From Anaerolineaceae bacterium (lineage in GTDB: Bacteria; Chloroflexota; Anaerolineae; Anaerolineales; Villigracilaceae): DNA of 40,108 nucleotides. This document shows, piece after piece, positions 16,586 to 23,347 of this stretch (its first letter is position 1; each line of letters begins with the position of its first letter). Below the pieces are notes generated by a model. It was not told the DNA's origin. It searched no databases and saw only the letters and a list, made by a program, of their open reading frames with translations. Position numbers and translations under genes: made by a program. The stretch spans positions 1 through 40,108 of the forward strand of contig WOUS01000012.1 of NCBI GenBank assembly GCA_009772985.1, in the 5' to 3' direction.

Positions 16586-16631
16586 TTGTCTACTTTCTAC
16601 TTGCCTACTTGTCTACTTTCTACCTGCCTAC
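16586..16631. repeat. octamer array B (inverse of array A)
   Basis: TTGTCTAC, TTTCTAC, TTGCCTAC, TTGTCTAC, TTTCTAC, CTGCCTAC: six 7-8 bp units, reading GTAGACAA on the minus strand. The last unit contains the TAG stop of the ygeW-like gene (16628-16630). Confidence 0.9.
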
Positions 16632-17605
16632 ATCGTCAACGCCATCACCGCTTTTTGCGCGTGCATGCGGTTCTCGGCTTCGTCATAGACAACCGACTGC
16701 GGACCGTCCATCACGCCATCGGTGACTTCGATGTTGCGGTCGGCAGGCAGCGGGTGCATGTAGATGGCGTCCGGCTTGGCGAGTTTCATCTTCTTCTCGT
16801 CGGTGATCCAGTGGGAGTATTTCTTGATGATCTTCGCGCCCTCTTCCGGGTCCGGGGTGTGGACCATGGCGCCCCACGACTTGGCGTAGACGATGTCAGC
16901 GTCCGTGAAGGCGGCTTCCATGTCGTCCGTGATTTCAAAGCCAGCGCCAAACTTGCGCGCCTGTTCCTGGGCCTGTTCCATGATGTCGGGCATCAGTTTG
17001 AATTCCGGCGGGTGCGCCAGCACCACGTCCATGCCGAAGCGCGGCATCTGCAAGACGAGGCTCTGCGGGACGGACATCGGCTTCTGGTAGGAAGCCGCGT
17101 AAGCCCAGGAGACGACCATCTTCTTGCGGCGCAGGTCGCGGCCTTTTTTCTCGATGATGGTCATCAGGTCGGCCAGGCACTGGAAGGGATGGTAAATGTC
17201 GCACTGCATGTTCAGCACGGGGACGCGCGAGGCCTTGGCGACGGCGTTCAGGTAGCCGTTGCCGATGCCCCAGTCCACGTGGCGGATGGCGATGCCGTCG
17301 TAGTAGCGGCCAAAGATCTCGCCGATTTCCTTGGGCGTGTCGCCGTGCGAGATCTGGGTGGACTTGCTCTCGATGAACGCGCCGTGTCCGCCCAGTTGCG
17401 CCATGCCGGCTTCGAACGAGCCGCGCGTCCGCGTGGACGAGAAGAAGAACAGCATCGCCAGTACTTTGTCGCGCAGGTAGGGATGCGGTTCATTCAGGGC
17501 GCGTTTGCGTTTCAGGTCGAAGGCCACGTCCAGGACGGTTTCGACTTCTTCTTTCGTAAAGTCCAGGTCGCCGATCAGGTCGCGGCCGTGAAGAAAGGTT
17601 TGCAT
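16628..17605 (-). CDS. YgeW/OTC-like carbamoyltransferase of unassigned substrate
   Basis: Carbamoyltransferase fold, 325 residues. Carbamoyl-phosphate site: FFSSTRTRGSFEAGMAQLGG (STRTR about residues 56-60), AIRH, and the HPFQCLADL motif. The substrate side departs from ornithine enzymes: HPLPADR replaces HCLPxxR (Cys to Pro), and AKSWGAM stands where ornithine enzymes have a SMG loop; the KSW form is like YgeW and N-acylated-ornithine relatives. With adenine and 8-oxoguanine deaminases upstream and arcC downstream, a phosphorolytic role on a ureido compound from purine breakdown is inferred. An anabolic arginine role is less likely since no other arg genes are present. Confidence 0.75.
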   Translation of the reverse strand: MQTFLHGRDLIGDLDFTKEEVETVLDVAFDLKRKRALNEPHPYLRDKVLAMLFFFSSTRTRGSFEAGMAQLGGHGAFIESKSTQISHGDTPKEIGEIFGRYYDGIAIRHVDWGIGNGYLNAVAKASRVPVLNMQCDIYHPFQCLADLMTIIEKKGRDLRRKKMVVSWAYAASYQKPMSVPQSLVLQMPRFGMDVVLAHPPEFKLMPDIMEQAQEQARKFGAGFEITDDMEAAFTDADIVYAKSWGAMVHTPDPEEGAKIIKKYSHWITDEKKMKLAKPDAIYMHPLPADRNIEVTDGVMDGPQSVVYDEAENRMHAQKAVMALTM

Positions 17606-17624
17606 AGGTTTAGTCTCCTGGTTC

Positions 17625-17689
17625 TATAGTTTCGTAGTTGGGTAGTTCTTTTAGTTGAGTGGTTGGGTGGTCAGGTGGTTTCGTAGAGT
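17625..17689. repeat. octamer array C (GTAGTTGG type)
   Basis: Units of about 8 bp: TATAGTTT, CGTAGTTG, GGTAGTTC, TTTTAGTTG, AGTGGTTG, GGTGGTCA, GGTGGTTT, CGTAGAGT. The TCA at 17671-17673 is the stop of the nucleotidyltransferase, so the last five codons of that gene are array sequence. Confidence 0.85.
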
Positions 17690-18225
17690 TGATTGAAACG
17701 TGTGAGGATTTCGGGGTTCTCGAGCGCTTCGGAGAATTGGGTCAGCCAATTGCGAATGTAGGCCAGGTCCAGTTTGCCGCGCTGGCGCATGAAAATTAAT
17801 GAAACATCTCTCCAGTCTTTCTCGCGATTCGCAAGGGCTTTATGAATGATGAAATCCTCCGCCGTGCAGACACGAACAGGCACGCCCAGAATTTCTGCGT
17901 TTACCGCGCGTTTGATCGCTTCCTTCTCGTAATCGAACATACTAACCAAAATATCAGCCGCCACGTTGGGCGAGGCCCAAAAATGGATGATATAAGGACT
18001 GAGTTTGTGGGCCGGAATACTGGTTGGCCGCGCCGGAAAATGCTCCAGCACCAGTTTACGAAAATCCGCAAGCGGCATGTCAATGCTCACCTTGAAATCA
18101 ACATCATGCGTTACCCGCATTTCGCCCCAAACAGATATCGCCAAGCCGCCGATCAGCATATACGAAATGTGGCGATCATTGAGAAAATCAATGACAAGGC
18201 GCATGGAATCGGGATTATTAAACAT
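17671..18225 (-). CDS. AbiEii-like nucleotidyltransferase of a two-gene module
   Basis: 184 residues. IDFLNDRHISYMLIGGLAISVWGEMRVTHDVDFKV carries the GG...DxD pattern of MNT/AbiEii-type nucleotidyltransferases (GG about residues 25-26; DVD 40-42). DFIIHKALANREKDWRDV is the usual helical C-terminal part. Family members transfer nucleotides to tRNA or to partner proteins as toxins or antitoxins. The ATG overlaps the stop of the 87-residue gene upstream, so the two are coupled, as in toxin-antitoxin pairs. The module splits pyrB-like from ygeW-like and lies between arrays C and D. Toxin function is inferred only. Confidence 0.75.
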   Translation of the reverse strand: MFNNPDSMRLVIDFLNDRHISYMLIGGLAISVWGEMRVTHDVDFKVSIDMPLADFRKLVLEHFPARPTSIPAHKLSPYIIHFWASPNVAADILVSMFDYEKEAIKRAVNAEILGVPVRVCTAEDFIIHKALANREKDWRDVSLIFMRQRGKLDLAYIRNWLTQFSEALENPEILTRFNQLYETT

Positions 18226-18481
18226 GCTTCAACTTCTCTGCCAGTCGCTGCCATTTCTCAGCGAGTTCGATGTAGTGGCGTTCTCTTTCTTCTTGAAATT
18301 CAGGAGGCACATCTGTCGAACCCGCAAGGGAAGTTGCCAGTTGGCACATGGCAAAATAAGACCGAACACTTTGTTCAACAGTCTCGGTTGCCAAACGCTC
18401 TTTCAACTCCTCATGTTCCATCTCATTGATGAGCTGATATTGGGCTTTCCATTCCTTGACAGCCTTCTTGTCTATTTCCAT
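18218..18481 (-). CDS. small helical partner of the nucleotidyltransferase
   Basis: 87 residues starting MEIDKKAVKEWKAQYQ; not recognised. Almost wholly predicted helix with many Glu/Lys and SVRSYFAMCQLATSLAG in the middle. An upstream in-frame ATG exists but its 35 codons are only array D sequence (Trp/Ser/Val-rich), so the internal ATG is preferred; AAGGA lies 16 nt and GAGG 7 nt upstream. Eight-base overlap with the next gene. Likely antitoxin or binding partner by context. Confidence 0.6.
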   Translation of the reverse strand: MEIDKKAVKEWKAQYQLINEMEHEELKERLATETVEQSVRSYFAMCQLATSLAGSTDVPPEFQEERERHYIELAEKWQRLAEKLKHV

Positions 18482-18502
18482 TCGCGCCTCGATCCTTGTT
18501 CT

Positions 18503-18572
18503 GATAGTTGGGTAGTCTTTATTCGATGAGACCACAAAAAAACTACCCAACCATTGAACTACCCAACTATTA
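18503..18572. repeat. octamer array D with inverted arms
   Basis: Plus strand: GATAGTTGGGTAGTC (18503-18517), a 23-bp loop holding ATTCG, then AACTACCC, AACCATTG, AACTACCC, AACTATTA (18541-18572). The last octamer contains the pyrB-like TAA stop (18570-18572). ATAGTTGGGTAGT and ACTACCCAACTAT are 13-bp inverse arms. Confidence 0.88.
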
Positions 18573-19526
18573 CTCCATTGCGCCAAGAACTAACGCCAGC
18601 AGCGCCATCCTCATCACCACGCCGTTGAACGCCTCCTGCCAGTAACGCGACCAGCGGGTGATGTCCACGTCGGTCGGGACCTCGTCCATGCGCGGCAGGG
18701 AATGCAGCAGGATGGCGTCCGACTTGGCCTTCTTCTCCAGCAGTTCGCGGGTGATCTTGTAGTTGGCGGGGGTCATGCCCACGTCCTTGCCGGCGCGTTC
18801 GTCGCGGCTCTTGGTGTAGTCCGGCTGAACGACCGGCTCGACCAGGATGACATCCGCTTCAGCGATGGCCTGCTCGACATGCTCGGCCTCTTTGAAGTTG
18901 ACGCTGAATTGTTTCAGTTCGGCCTTGAACTCGTCGGTCAGCGCCATATCGGGCGGGGAGACGAAGGTGATCGGGCAGTCGAACTGGCTCAGGGCATAGC
19001 CGAGCGAGTGCATCGTTCTCATGCGCATGTCGCCCACCGCCAGCCAGGTCAGGCCGTCAATCGTGCCTTTCTCTTTCAGCACGGTGTACAGGTCGGTCAG
19101 GATCTGGGTGGGATGTTCGCCCCAGCCGTCGCCGCCGTTGATAATGGGAATCGAGGCCCACTTGGCGGCTTCGTGCGGCGCGCCCTGCTGGAAATGGCGC
19201 ATCACGATCACGTCGCCGTAGAACTCCAGCATCTTGACGGTGTCCTTGATGGACTCCTGGTAGAAGTCACCGGCGCGGGTCATCTTGGCATCCGCGAAAC
19301 CGGTCACGTGCCCGCCCAGGCGGTGCATGGCGGCTTCGTGCGCCAGGCGCGTGCGGGTGGACGGCTGGTAGAAAGCCGTCACCATCGTCTTTTCCGCCAG
19401 CAGGTCGCTGTTACGGCGGCTGACAGCAATGGGTTCCAATTCCGCCGCCACGTCGAAGACGTGGAAGAACTCTTGCCTTTCGAAATCTTTGAGGGACAGG
19501 ATGTCCCGGCCAGCAAAACTACGCAT
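18570..19526 (-). CDS. aspartate carbamoyltransferase-like protein
   Basis: 318 residues with ATCase motifs: FYQPSTRTRLAHEAAMHRLGG (STRTR), GDGWGEHPTQILTDLYT (catalytic His), and HSLPRMDEVPTDVD near the C-terminus, close to the ATCase HPLPRVDEI loop. MRMRTMHSLGYAL replaces the usual GDLKYGRTVHSL. Instead of the compact Ser-Val-Lys loop it has ADAKMTRAGDFYQESIKDT. It may make carbamoyl-aspartate for pyrimidines, but placement among purine deaminases, a second carbamoyltransferase and carbamate kinase suggests catabolic use in the reverse direction. No pyrI-type regulatory chain is nearby. Preceded by GGAGGT. Confidence 0.8.
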   Translation of the reverse strand: MRSFAGRDILSLKDFERQEFFHVFDVAAELEPIAVSRRNSDLLAEKTMVTAFYQPSTRTRLAHEAAMHRLGGHVTGFADAKMTRAGDFYQESIKDTVKMLEFYGDVIVMRHFQQGAPHEAAKWASIPIINGGDGWGEHPTQILTDLYTVLKEKGTIDGLTWLAVGDMRMRTMHSLGYALSQFDCPITFVSPPDMALTDEFKAELKQFSVNFKEAEHVEQAIAEADVILVEPVVQPDYTKSRDERAGKDVGMTPANYKITRELLEKKAKSDAILLHSLPRMDEVPTDVDITRWSRYWQEAFNGVVMRMALLALVLGAME

Positions 19527-19540
19527 TTCATACCTCCAGA

Positions 19541-19616
19541 GAATAGAAAATAGAGAATAGAGATTCGTAAAACGTGCTGCGTAATTACGTTTTACGCTTT
19601 ACGTTTTACGTTTTAC
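19541..19616. repeat. paired heptamer arrays F, without cargo
   Basis: GAATAGA, AAATAGA, GAATAGA (19541-19561), junction GATTCG, a TAAAACGTGC spacer, then GTTTTAC, GCTTTAC, GTTTTAC, GTTTTAC (19589-19616). The GntR stop TAA (19606-19608) lies inside the third heptamer, and the final codons GKT are array-encoded. Confidence 0.88.
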
Positions 19617-20325
19617 CCACCCGCCGTACCACGTGAAAGTGGAAATAACCGGGCAGGAAATAACTAAAGGAATAATCCACCACGCGGCCGTCTTTGGCGT
19701 ACAACTGGGCCACGAAATGGAGCAGCACATCGTCGCGCTGGATCTGCAGGGCGCGCGCCACTTCTGAGGTCGCGCCGATGGCGCGGATGTCGGTGCGGGA
19801 CTGGGTCAGTTTCGGGTCGCCGCGCCGCAGCAACAGGTCCAGCACCGAACCGGTGAAACCGGTCTGCAGTTCGGCAGCGGCGAGAACGTCCACGGGCAGC
19901 GTGTCCACCAGGTAGGCGATGGGACGGTTGTCGGTGTAGATGACGCGCTCCACCTGGGTCAGCGGCGTCCCCTCCGGGACCTCGAGCGCGGCCGCGCTCC
20001 CGTCGCCCGCCGAAACCTCCCGCACCTGCAACTCGCCCATCCGCACCGGCAGGCTGGTGCGCGCCGCCAGCGACTCGATGCTTTCGAGCACCTCCAGCCC
20101 GCTGTCCATGACCGGGACTTTGGCGACCACGAACGTGCCCACGCCCTGCCTGCGGCGGATCAGCCCCTGCCCCTCGAAGGAGCGCATCGCTTCGCGCAGC
20201 GTGGCGCGCGAAGCCCCCATCCGGCGCGCCAGTTCCGGTTCGGAGGGCAGGCGGCTTTCGGCCGGGAGGGAGGCGATCAGGCTTGCCAGTTCGGTCTGCA
20301 AACGGCGGAAGGGATACTGACTCAT
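19606..20325 (-). CDS. GntR/HutC-family (UTRA) transcriptional regulator
   Basis: 239 residues. Winged-helix DNA-binding part: RLPSEPELARRMGASRATLREAMRSFEGQGLIRRRQGVGTFVV (about 25-70). The C-terminal UTRA effector domain shows in LEVPEGTPLTQVERVIYTDNRPIAYLVDTLP and VVDYSFSYFLPGYFHFHVVRR. UTRA proteins usually repress and are released by a small metabolite; here a purine or its breakdown product is likely. AGGAGAG lies 2-8 nt before the chosen ATG; a 19-residue longer frame overlaps the deaminase gene. The gene starts 7 bp after ade. Candidate targets: 12847-12862 and possibly 24862-24876. Confidence 0.88.
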   Translation of the reverse strand: MSQYPFRRLQTELASLIASLPAESRLPSEPELARRMGASRATLREAMRSFEGQGLIRRRQGVGTFVVAKVPVMDSGLEVLESIESLAARTSLPVRMGELQVREVSAGDGSAAALEVPEGTPLTQVERVIYTDNRPIAYLVDTLPVDVLAAAELQTGFTGSVLDLLLRRGDPKLTQSRTDIRAIGATSEVARALQIQRDDVLLHFVAQLYAKDGRVVDYSFSYFLPGYFHFHVVRRVGKT

Positions 20326-20332
20326 GGCTCTC

Positions 20333-22126
20333 CTAATTCCGGGCTGTTTCGACGACCGGGATGAATGTAAAGCGGGCAACATCCACCAGTCCCTTGTCTG
20401 AGAGGCGCAATTCCGGGATGACGGGCAGCGCCAGCAGGCTCAGGGTCATGTTGGGGTTGTTGATCTTGCAGCCGCAGGCGCGGAAACCCTCCAGGATGGC
20501 GCCGGCTTTTTGGGCGACCTTGTCGGCGCGTTCGGTGGACATCAGCCCTGCCAGCGGAAGTTCGAGCAGGCCGATGATTTTGCCCTTCCGGACGACCACC
20601 TGCCCGCCGCCGATCTCGGCCAGTTTGTTGACGGCCAGGGCCATATCGCCCTCATCCGTGCCGACGACGATCATCTGGTGGCAATCGTGGGCCACGGTGG
20701 AGGCGATGGCGCAGCGTTCGCCGAACCCGAAGCCGGTCACCAGGCCGACCTGCACGCCGCCGGCGCCGCGATGGCGCTCGACCACGGCAACCTTGGCGAG
20801 GTCGAGCGTCAGGTCGGTCTTGATTTCGCCGCCTTCCGGCTGAACATCAAAGATCAGATGCCGGGTGGGAGCCTGGTTCTCGATCACGCCGATGACGTTC
20901 ACCGTGACGCTCGCCGCATCTCCAGCCGCCAGACGGAAATCGCCGGCCTTCAGCGGCCTCTTCAAATGGACGGATTTCAGCGCCCATTCCGGATAGTCCG
21001 CTTGCGGCAGGTCAATCACCAGTTTGCCGTTTTCGGCGGCGGCCTGCCCTCTGGCGATGACCAGTTCGACGCGGAAATCCTTCAAATCATCCACGATCAA
21101 AATATCGGCCCAGCGGCCCGGGGCGATGCAGCCGATTTCACGGGACAACCCGAAGTGTTCGGCGGTGTTGAGCGTTGCCATCTGGATGGCGGTCATCGGC
21201 GGGATGCCCTGCTCAATGGCATGGCGGACGATGCGATCCATGTGGCCTTCGCCGACCAGCGTCTCGGCATGGCAGTCGTCGGAACAGAGGATGAAATGCC
21301 GCGCGTCGAGGCCGAGCTTGGTGATGGCCGGCGCCTGCGCGGCCACATCCTGCCAGGCGGAACTGTAGCGGATCATGGCCTTCATCCCCTGGCGGACGCG
21401 GGCGATAGCGTCGTCGAGGCGGGTGCCTTCGTGGTCGTCCTCGGGGCCGCCCGCCGCGTAAGCGTGGAAGGCCGGCCCGAGGTCCGGCGAGGCGTAATGC
21501 CCGCCGATGACTTTCCCGGCCCGGCGCGCGGCGTCCATTTCCGCGAGCATTTTCGGGTCCGCGGCCGCCACGCCCGCGTAGTTCATCACTTCGCCCAGGC
21601 CGATGATCCCGTCCCAGGCCAGGGCTTTGGCGGCATCCTCCGCCGTGATCTCGCCGCCGGAGGTTTCCAGCCCCGGCGCAGACGGCACGCACGACGGCAC
21701 CTGCACCCAAACGTGGATGGGCTGCCTGATGGCTTCGTCGGCCATCAGTTTGACGCCCTTCAGGCCGAAGACGTTGGCAATCTCGTGCGGGTCGGCGAAC
21801 ATGCCGGTCGTGCCGTGCGGCAGGACGGCGCGCACGTACTCGGTGACGGTCAACATGCCGGATTCGACGTGCATGTGCGCGTCGAGCAGTCCCGGCACGA
21901 GATACTTGTTCTCGGCATCCAGCACCACCGTGTCTTTGGTGATGGTATGCGAGGCGTCGGGACCGACGTAGGCAACGCGCCCGTCCTTGATGGCAACGTC
22001 GGTGTCCGGGACGAATTCGCCGGACTGGACGCAGACCCACGTGCCGTGGCGGATCACCAGGTCGGCGGGCTTGCGGCCGATGGCAACATCAATCAGGGCT
22101 TTGGTGGTTTCAGCAAAAGATGACAC
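20333..22126 (-). CDS. ade: adenine deaminase
   Basis: AdeC/Ade type metal-dependent amidohydrolase, adenine to hypoxanthine plus ammonia. 597 residues, normal size. Metal site GLLDAHMHVESGMLT; PHGTTGMFADPHEIANVFG; SDDCHAETLVGEGHMDRIVRHAIEQG; then MATLNTAEHFGLSREIGCIAPGRWADILIVDDL. The C-terminal domain has VTGFGFGERCAIASTVAHDCHQMIVVGTDEGDMALAVNKL, characteristic of the family. Start taken as GTG (VSSFAETTK) because GGGAGG lies 4 nt upstream; a TTG four codons earlier would be inside that site. Part of the minus-strand purine run, directly before the GntR gene. Confidence 0.94.
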   Translation of the reverse strand: MSSFAETTKALIDVAIGRKPADLVIRHGTWVCVQSGEFVPDTDVAIKDGRVAYVGPDASHTITKDTVVLDAENKYLVPGLLDAHMHVESGMLTVTEYVRAVLPHGTTGMFADPHEIANVFGLKGVKLMADEAIRQPIHVWVQVPSCVPSAPGLETSGGEITAEDAAKALAWDGIIGLGEVMNYAGVAAADPKMLAEMDAARRAGKVIGGHYASPDLGPAFHAYAAGGPEDDHEGTRLDDAIARVRQGMKAMIRYSSAWQDVAAQAPAITKLGLDARHFILCSDDCHAETLVGEGHMDRIVRHAIEQGIPPMTAIQMATLNTAEHFGLSREIGCIAPGRWADILIVDDLKDFRVELVIARGQAAAENGKLVIDLPQADYPEWALKSVHLKRPLKAGDFRLAAGDAASVTVNVIGVIENQAPTRHLIFDVQPEGGEIKTDLTLDLAKVAVVERHRGAGGVQVGLVTGFGFGERCAIASTVAHDCHQMIVVGTDEGDMALAVNKLAEIGGGQVVVRKGKIIGLLELPLAGLMSTERADKVAQKAGAILEGFRACGCKINNPNMTLSLLALPVIPELRLSDKGLVDVARFTFIPVVETARN

Positions 22127-22138
22127 AGCGCCTCCCAA

Positions 22139-22444
22139 TCATTGCGACAAGACCAGAACCGCCAGCCATGCGCTGGCGAGGAAGACCGGCGACGCGAGCA
22201 GCCAGGCGGAGAGGAATTTCCGCGCCCTCACGGCGAACGCGGCTCCGAGCAGAAAAATCGGAAGCAGAAAACCAAACCCGCGGATGGCGGGATAGCCGCT
22301 CAAATACCAGGAAACCGGCAGGAACAGCGCCGCGCTGACGAGCAGCAGCCACCAACGCTTCCAGGTCAGCCCGGCAATGGCGGCCAGCAGGGAAACGATG
22401 ATCGCCGGCCAGCCAAAGAAGATTTGAACAAGGATTGTGGTCAT
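22139..22444 (-). CDS. small four-helix membrane protein
   Basis: 101 residues, family not recognised. Four hydrophobic segments fill it: ILVQIFFGWPAIIVSLLAAIAGL, WWLLLVSAALFLPVSWYL, GFGFLLPIFLLGAAFAV and AWLLASPVFLASAWLAVLVL. AGGAAG precedes the ATG by 7 nt; a longer frame enters the nucleotidyltransferase gene. It lies 12 bp before ade and 17 bp after the nucleotidyltransferase, so it is co-transcribed. It could be part of the inserted module or a host gene; nothing decides between them. Confidence 0.65.
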   Translation of the reverse strand: MTTILVQIFFGWPAIIVSLLAAIAGLTWKRWWLLLVSAALFLPVSWYLSGYPAIRGFGFLLPIFLLGAAFAVRARKFLSAWLLASPVFLASAWLAVLVLSQ

Positions 22445-22461
22445 GTAATTCTTCCTGCCAG

Positions 22462-23091
22462 TCAAATAGTTTGATCTTGCCGTTTTTCCACTTCCTCCCG
22501 TGCACGGGAAAGAAGTTGGTTCCACATCTCCAAAGCGTCTTGGCCGATGCGGACGGCTTCCCTGGTCACGATCTCAATGTCAACCGCAAAATCACTATAT
22601 CCACTCAAACAGAACACAAGAATAGAGAGAATATCGCCGGGGTGTTTGAGCGACCGTCCTTCATTCCAGGCATGCAGTTTGCCGATGATGATGTCGGTGG
22701 GTTGAGCGACCCAGGCTTCAAAAAGGGGGGCGCCAGAATCGTCTACAAATTCTTGCCGCACCCTCCGGTCAAAGGCAACACGATATTCCAGTTCACGGCT
22801 AAGAGGCACAAGGTCAGCCTTTACGCCTTCCTGGGTGTCAATAATATTAAACATGATGCCCATTGCAGTGGAATTACGCATCATTTCAGGGTCAGCATAA
22901 TAGCGCGGCAATGGGAACTTCTGTGAGAGAGCATCGAAATCCTGTTCGCGTAAATCAACTAAAATATCAACGTCCATTGTGGCGCGTTGGATGCCAAAAA
23001 TAGACCCGCCAAAAGCGCCCACGATCATGTAGGGAGCGCCGATTTCGTCCAAAGCCTTGACAATCTCGAAATAAAAATCAATGGCGGGCAT
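22462..23091 (-). CDS. nucleotidyltransferase (DUF6036/AbiEii-like) of a second module
   Basis: 209 residues. VKALDEIGAPYMIVGAFGGSIFGIQRATMDVDILVDL gives the G-G...DxD nucleotidyltransferase site (DVD about residues 39-41). IIGKLHAWNEGRSLKHPGDILSILV is the C-terminal helical part. Distant from the 17671 gene although of the same superfamily. Its ATG overlaps the stop of the 89-residue gene by 14 bp. Lower GC than the deaminase genes on both sides, which suggests recent arrival. A toxin-antitoxin or tRNA-modifying role is a family-level inference. Confidence 0.75.
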   Translation of the reverse strand: MPAIDFYFEIVKALDEIGAPYMIVGAFGGSIFGIQRATMDVDILVDLREQDFDALSQKFPLPRYYADPEMMRNSTAMGIMFNIIDTQEGVKADLVPLSRELEYRVAFDRRVRQEFVDDSGAPLFEAWVAQPTDIIIGKLHAWNEGRSLKHPGDILSILVFCLSGYSDFAVDIEIVTREAVRIGQDALEMWNQLLSRAREEVEKRQDQTI

Positions 23092-23347
23092 TAGGTTTTT
23101 CCATTCGGATAGGAGTCAGATATTCCAAAACTTTCATGTTAAGTTGAGAGATGGAAAGTTCCGGATATCGTCTCTTAAATGTGCCGCGCAGACCGGCCAT
23201 CAAAAAGGCTCGCGCGTGCAACACAGGAACAATCCGCCGGCCCGGGCGGAGATTTGCCAGCAACTTGACCTGCACCCAATCAACCGGGTCCAGCCCACGC
23301 ACGATTTCTCTAATCTCTTCTTTGGTCAAAGGTCTCTTCTCAACCAT
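23078..23347 (-). CDS. small partner of the second nucleotidyltransferase
   Basis: 89 residues, MVEKRPLTKEEIREIVRGLDPVDW...; not recognised. Basic, mainly helical; contains an R-x5-H (RIVPVLH), which only loosely recalls HEPN nucleases and is not enough to assign one. ATG overlaps the 8-oxoguanine deaminase stop (ATGGTTGA), and its end overlaps the nucleotidyltransferase start, so three genes are stacked by overlap. Confidence 0.6.
   Translation of the reverse strand: MVEKRPLTKEEIREIVRGLDPVDWVQVKLLANLRPGRRIVPVLHARAFLMAGLRGTFKRRYPELSISQLNMKVLEYLTPIRMEKPNARH

Noticed and set aside
18482..18586. 35-residue extension of the 87-residue protein
   Set aside because: It is translated octamer array sequence and overlaps the pyrB-like gene.
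20510..22123. 537-residue plus-strand open frame
   Set aside because: His/Asp/Gly/Arg-rich antisense shadow of ade, with no family motif.
23078..23347. HEPN ribonuclease assignment for the 89-residue protein
   Set aside because: A single R-x5-H in a short protein is not enough evidence.
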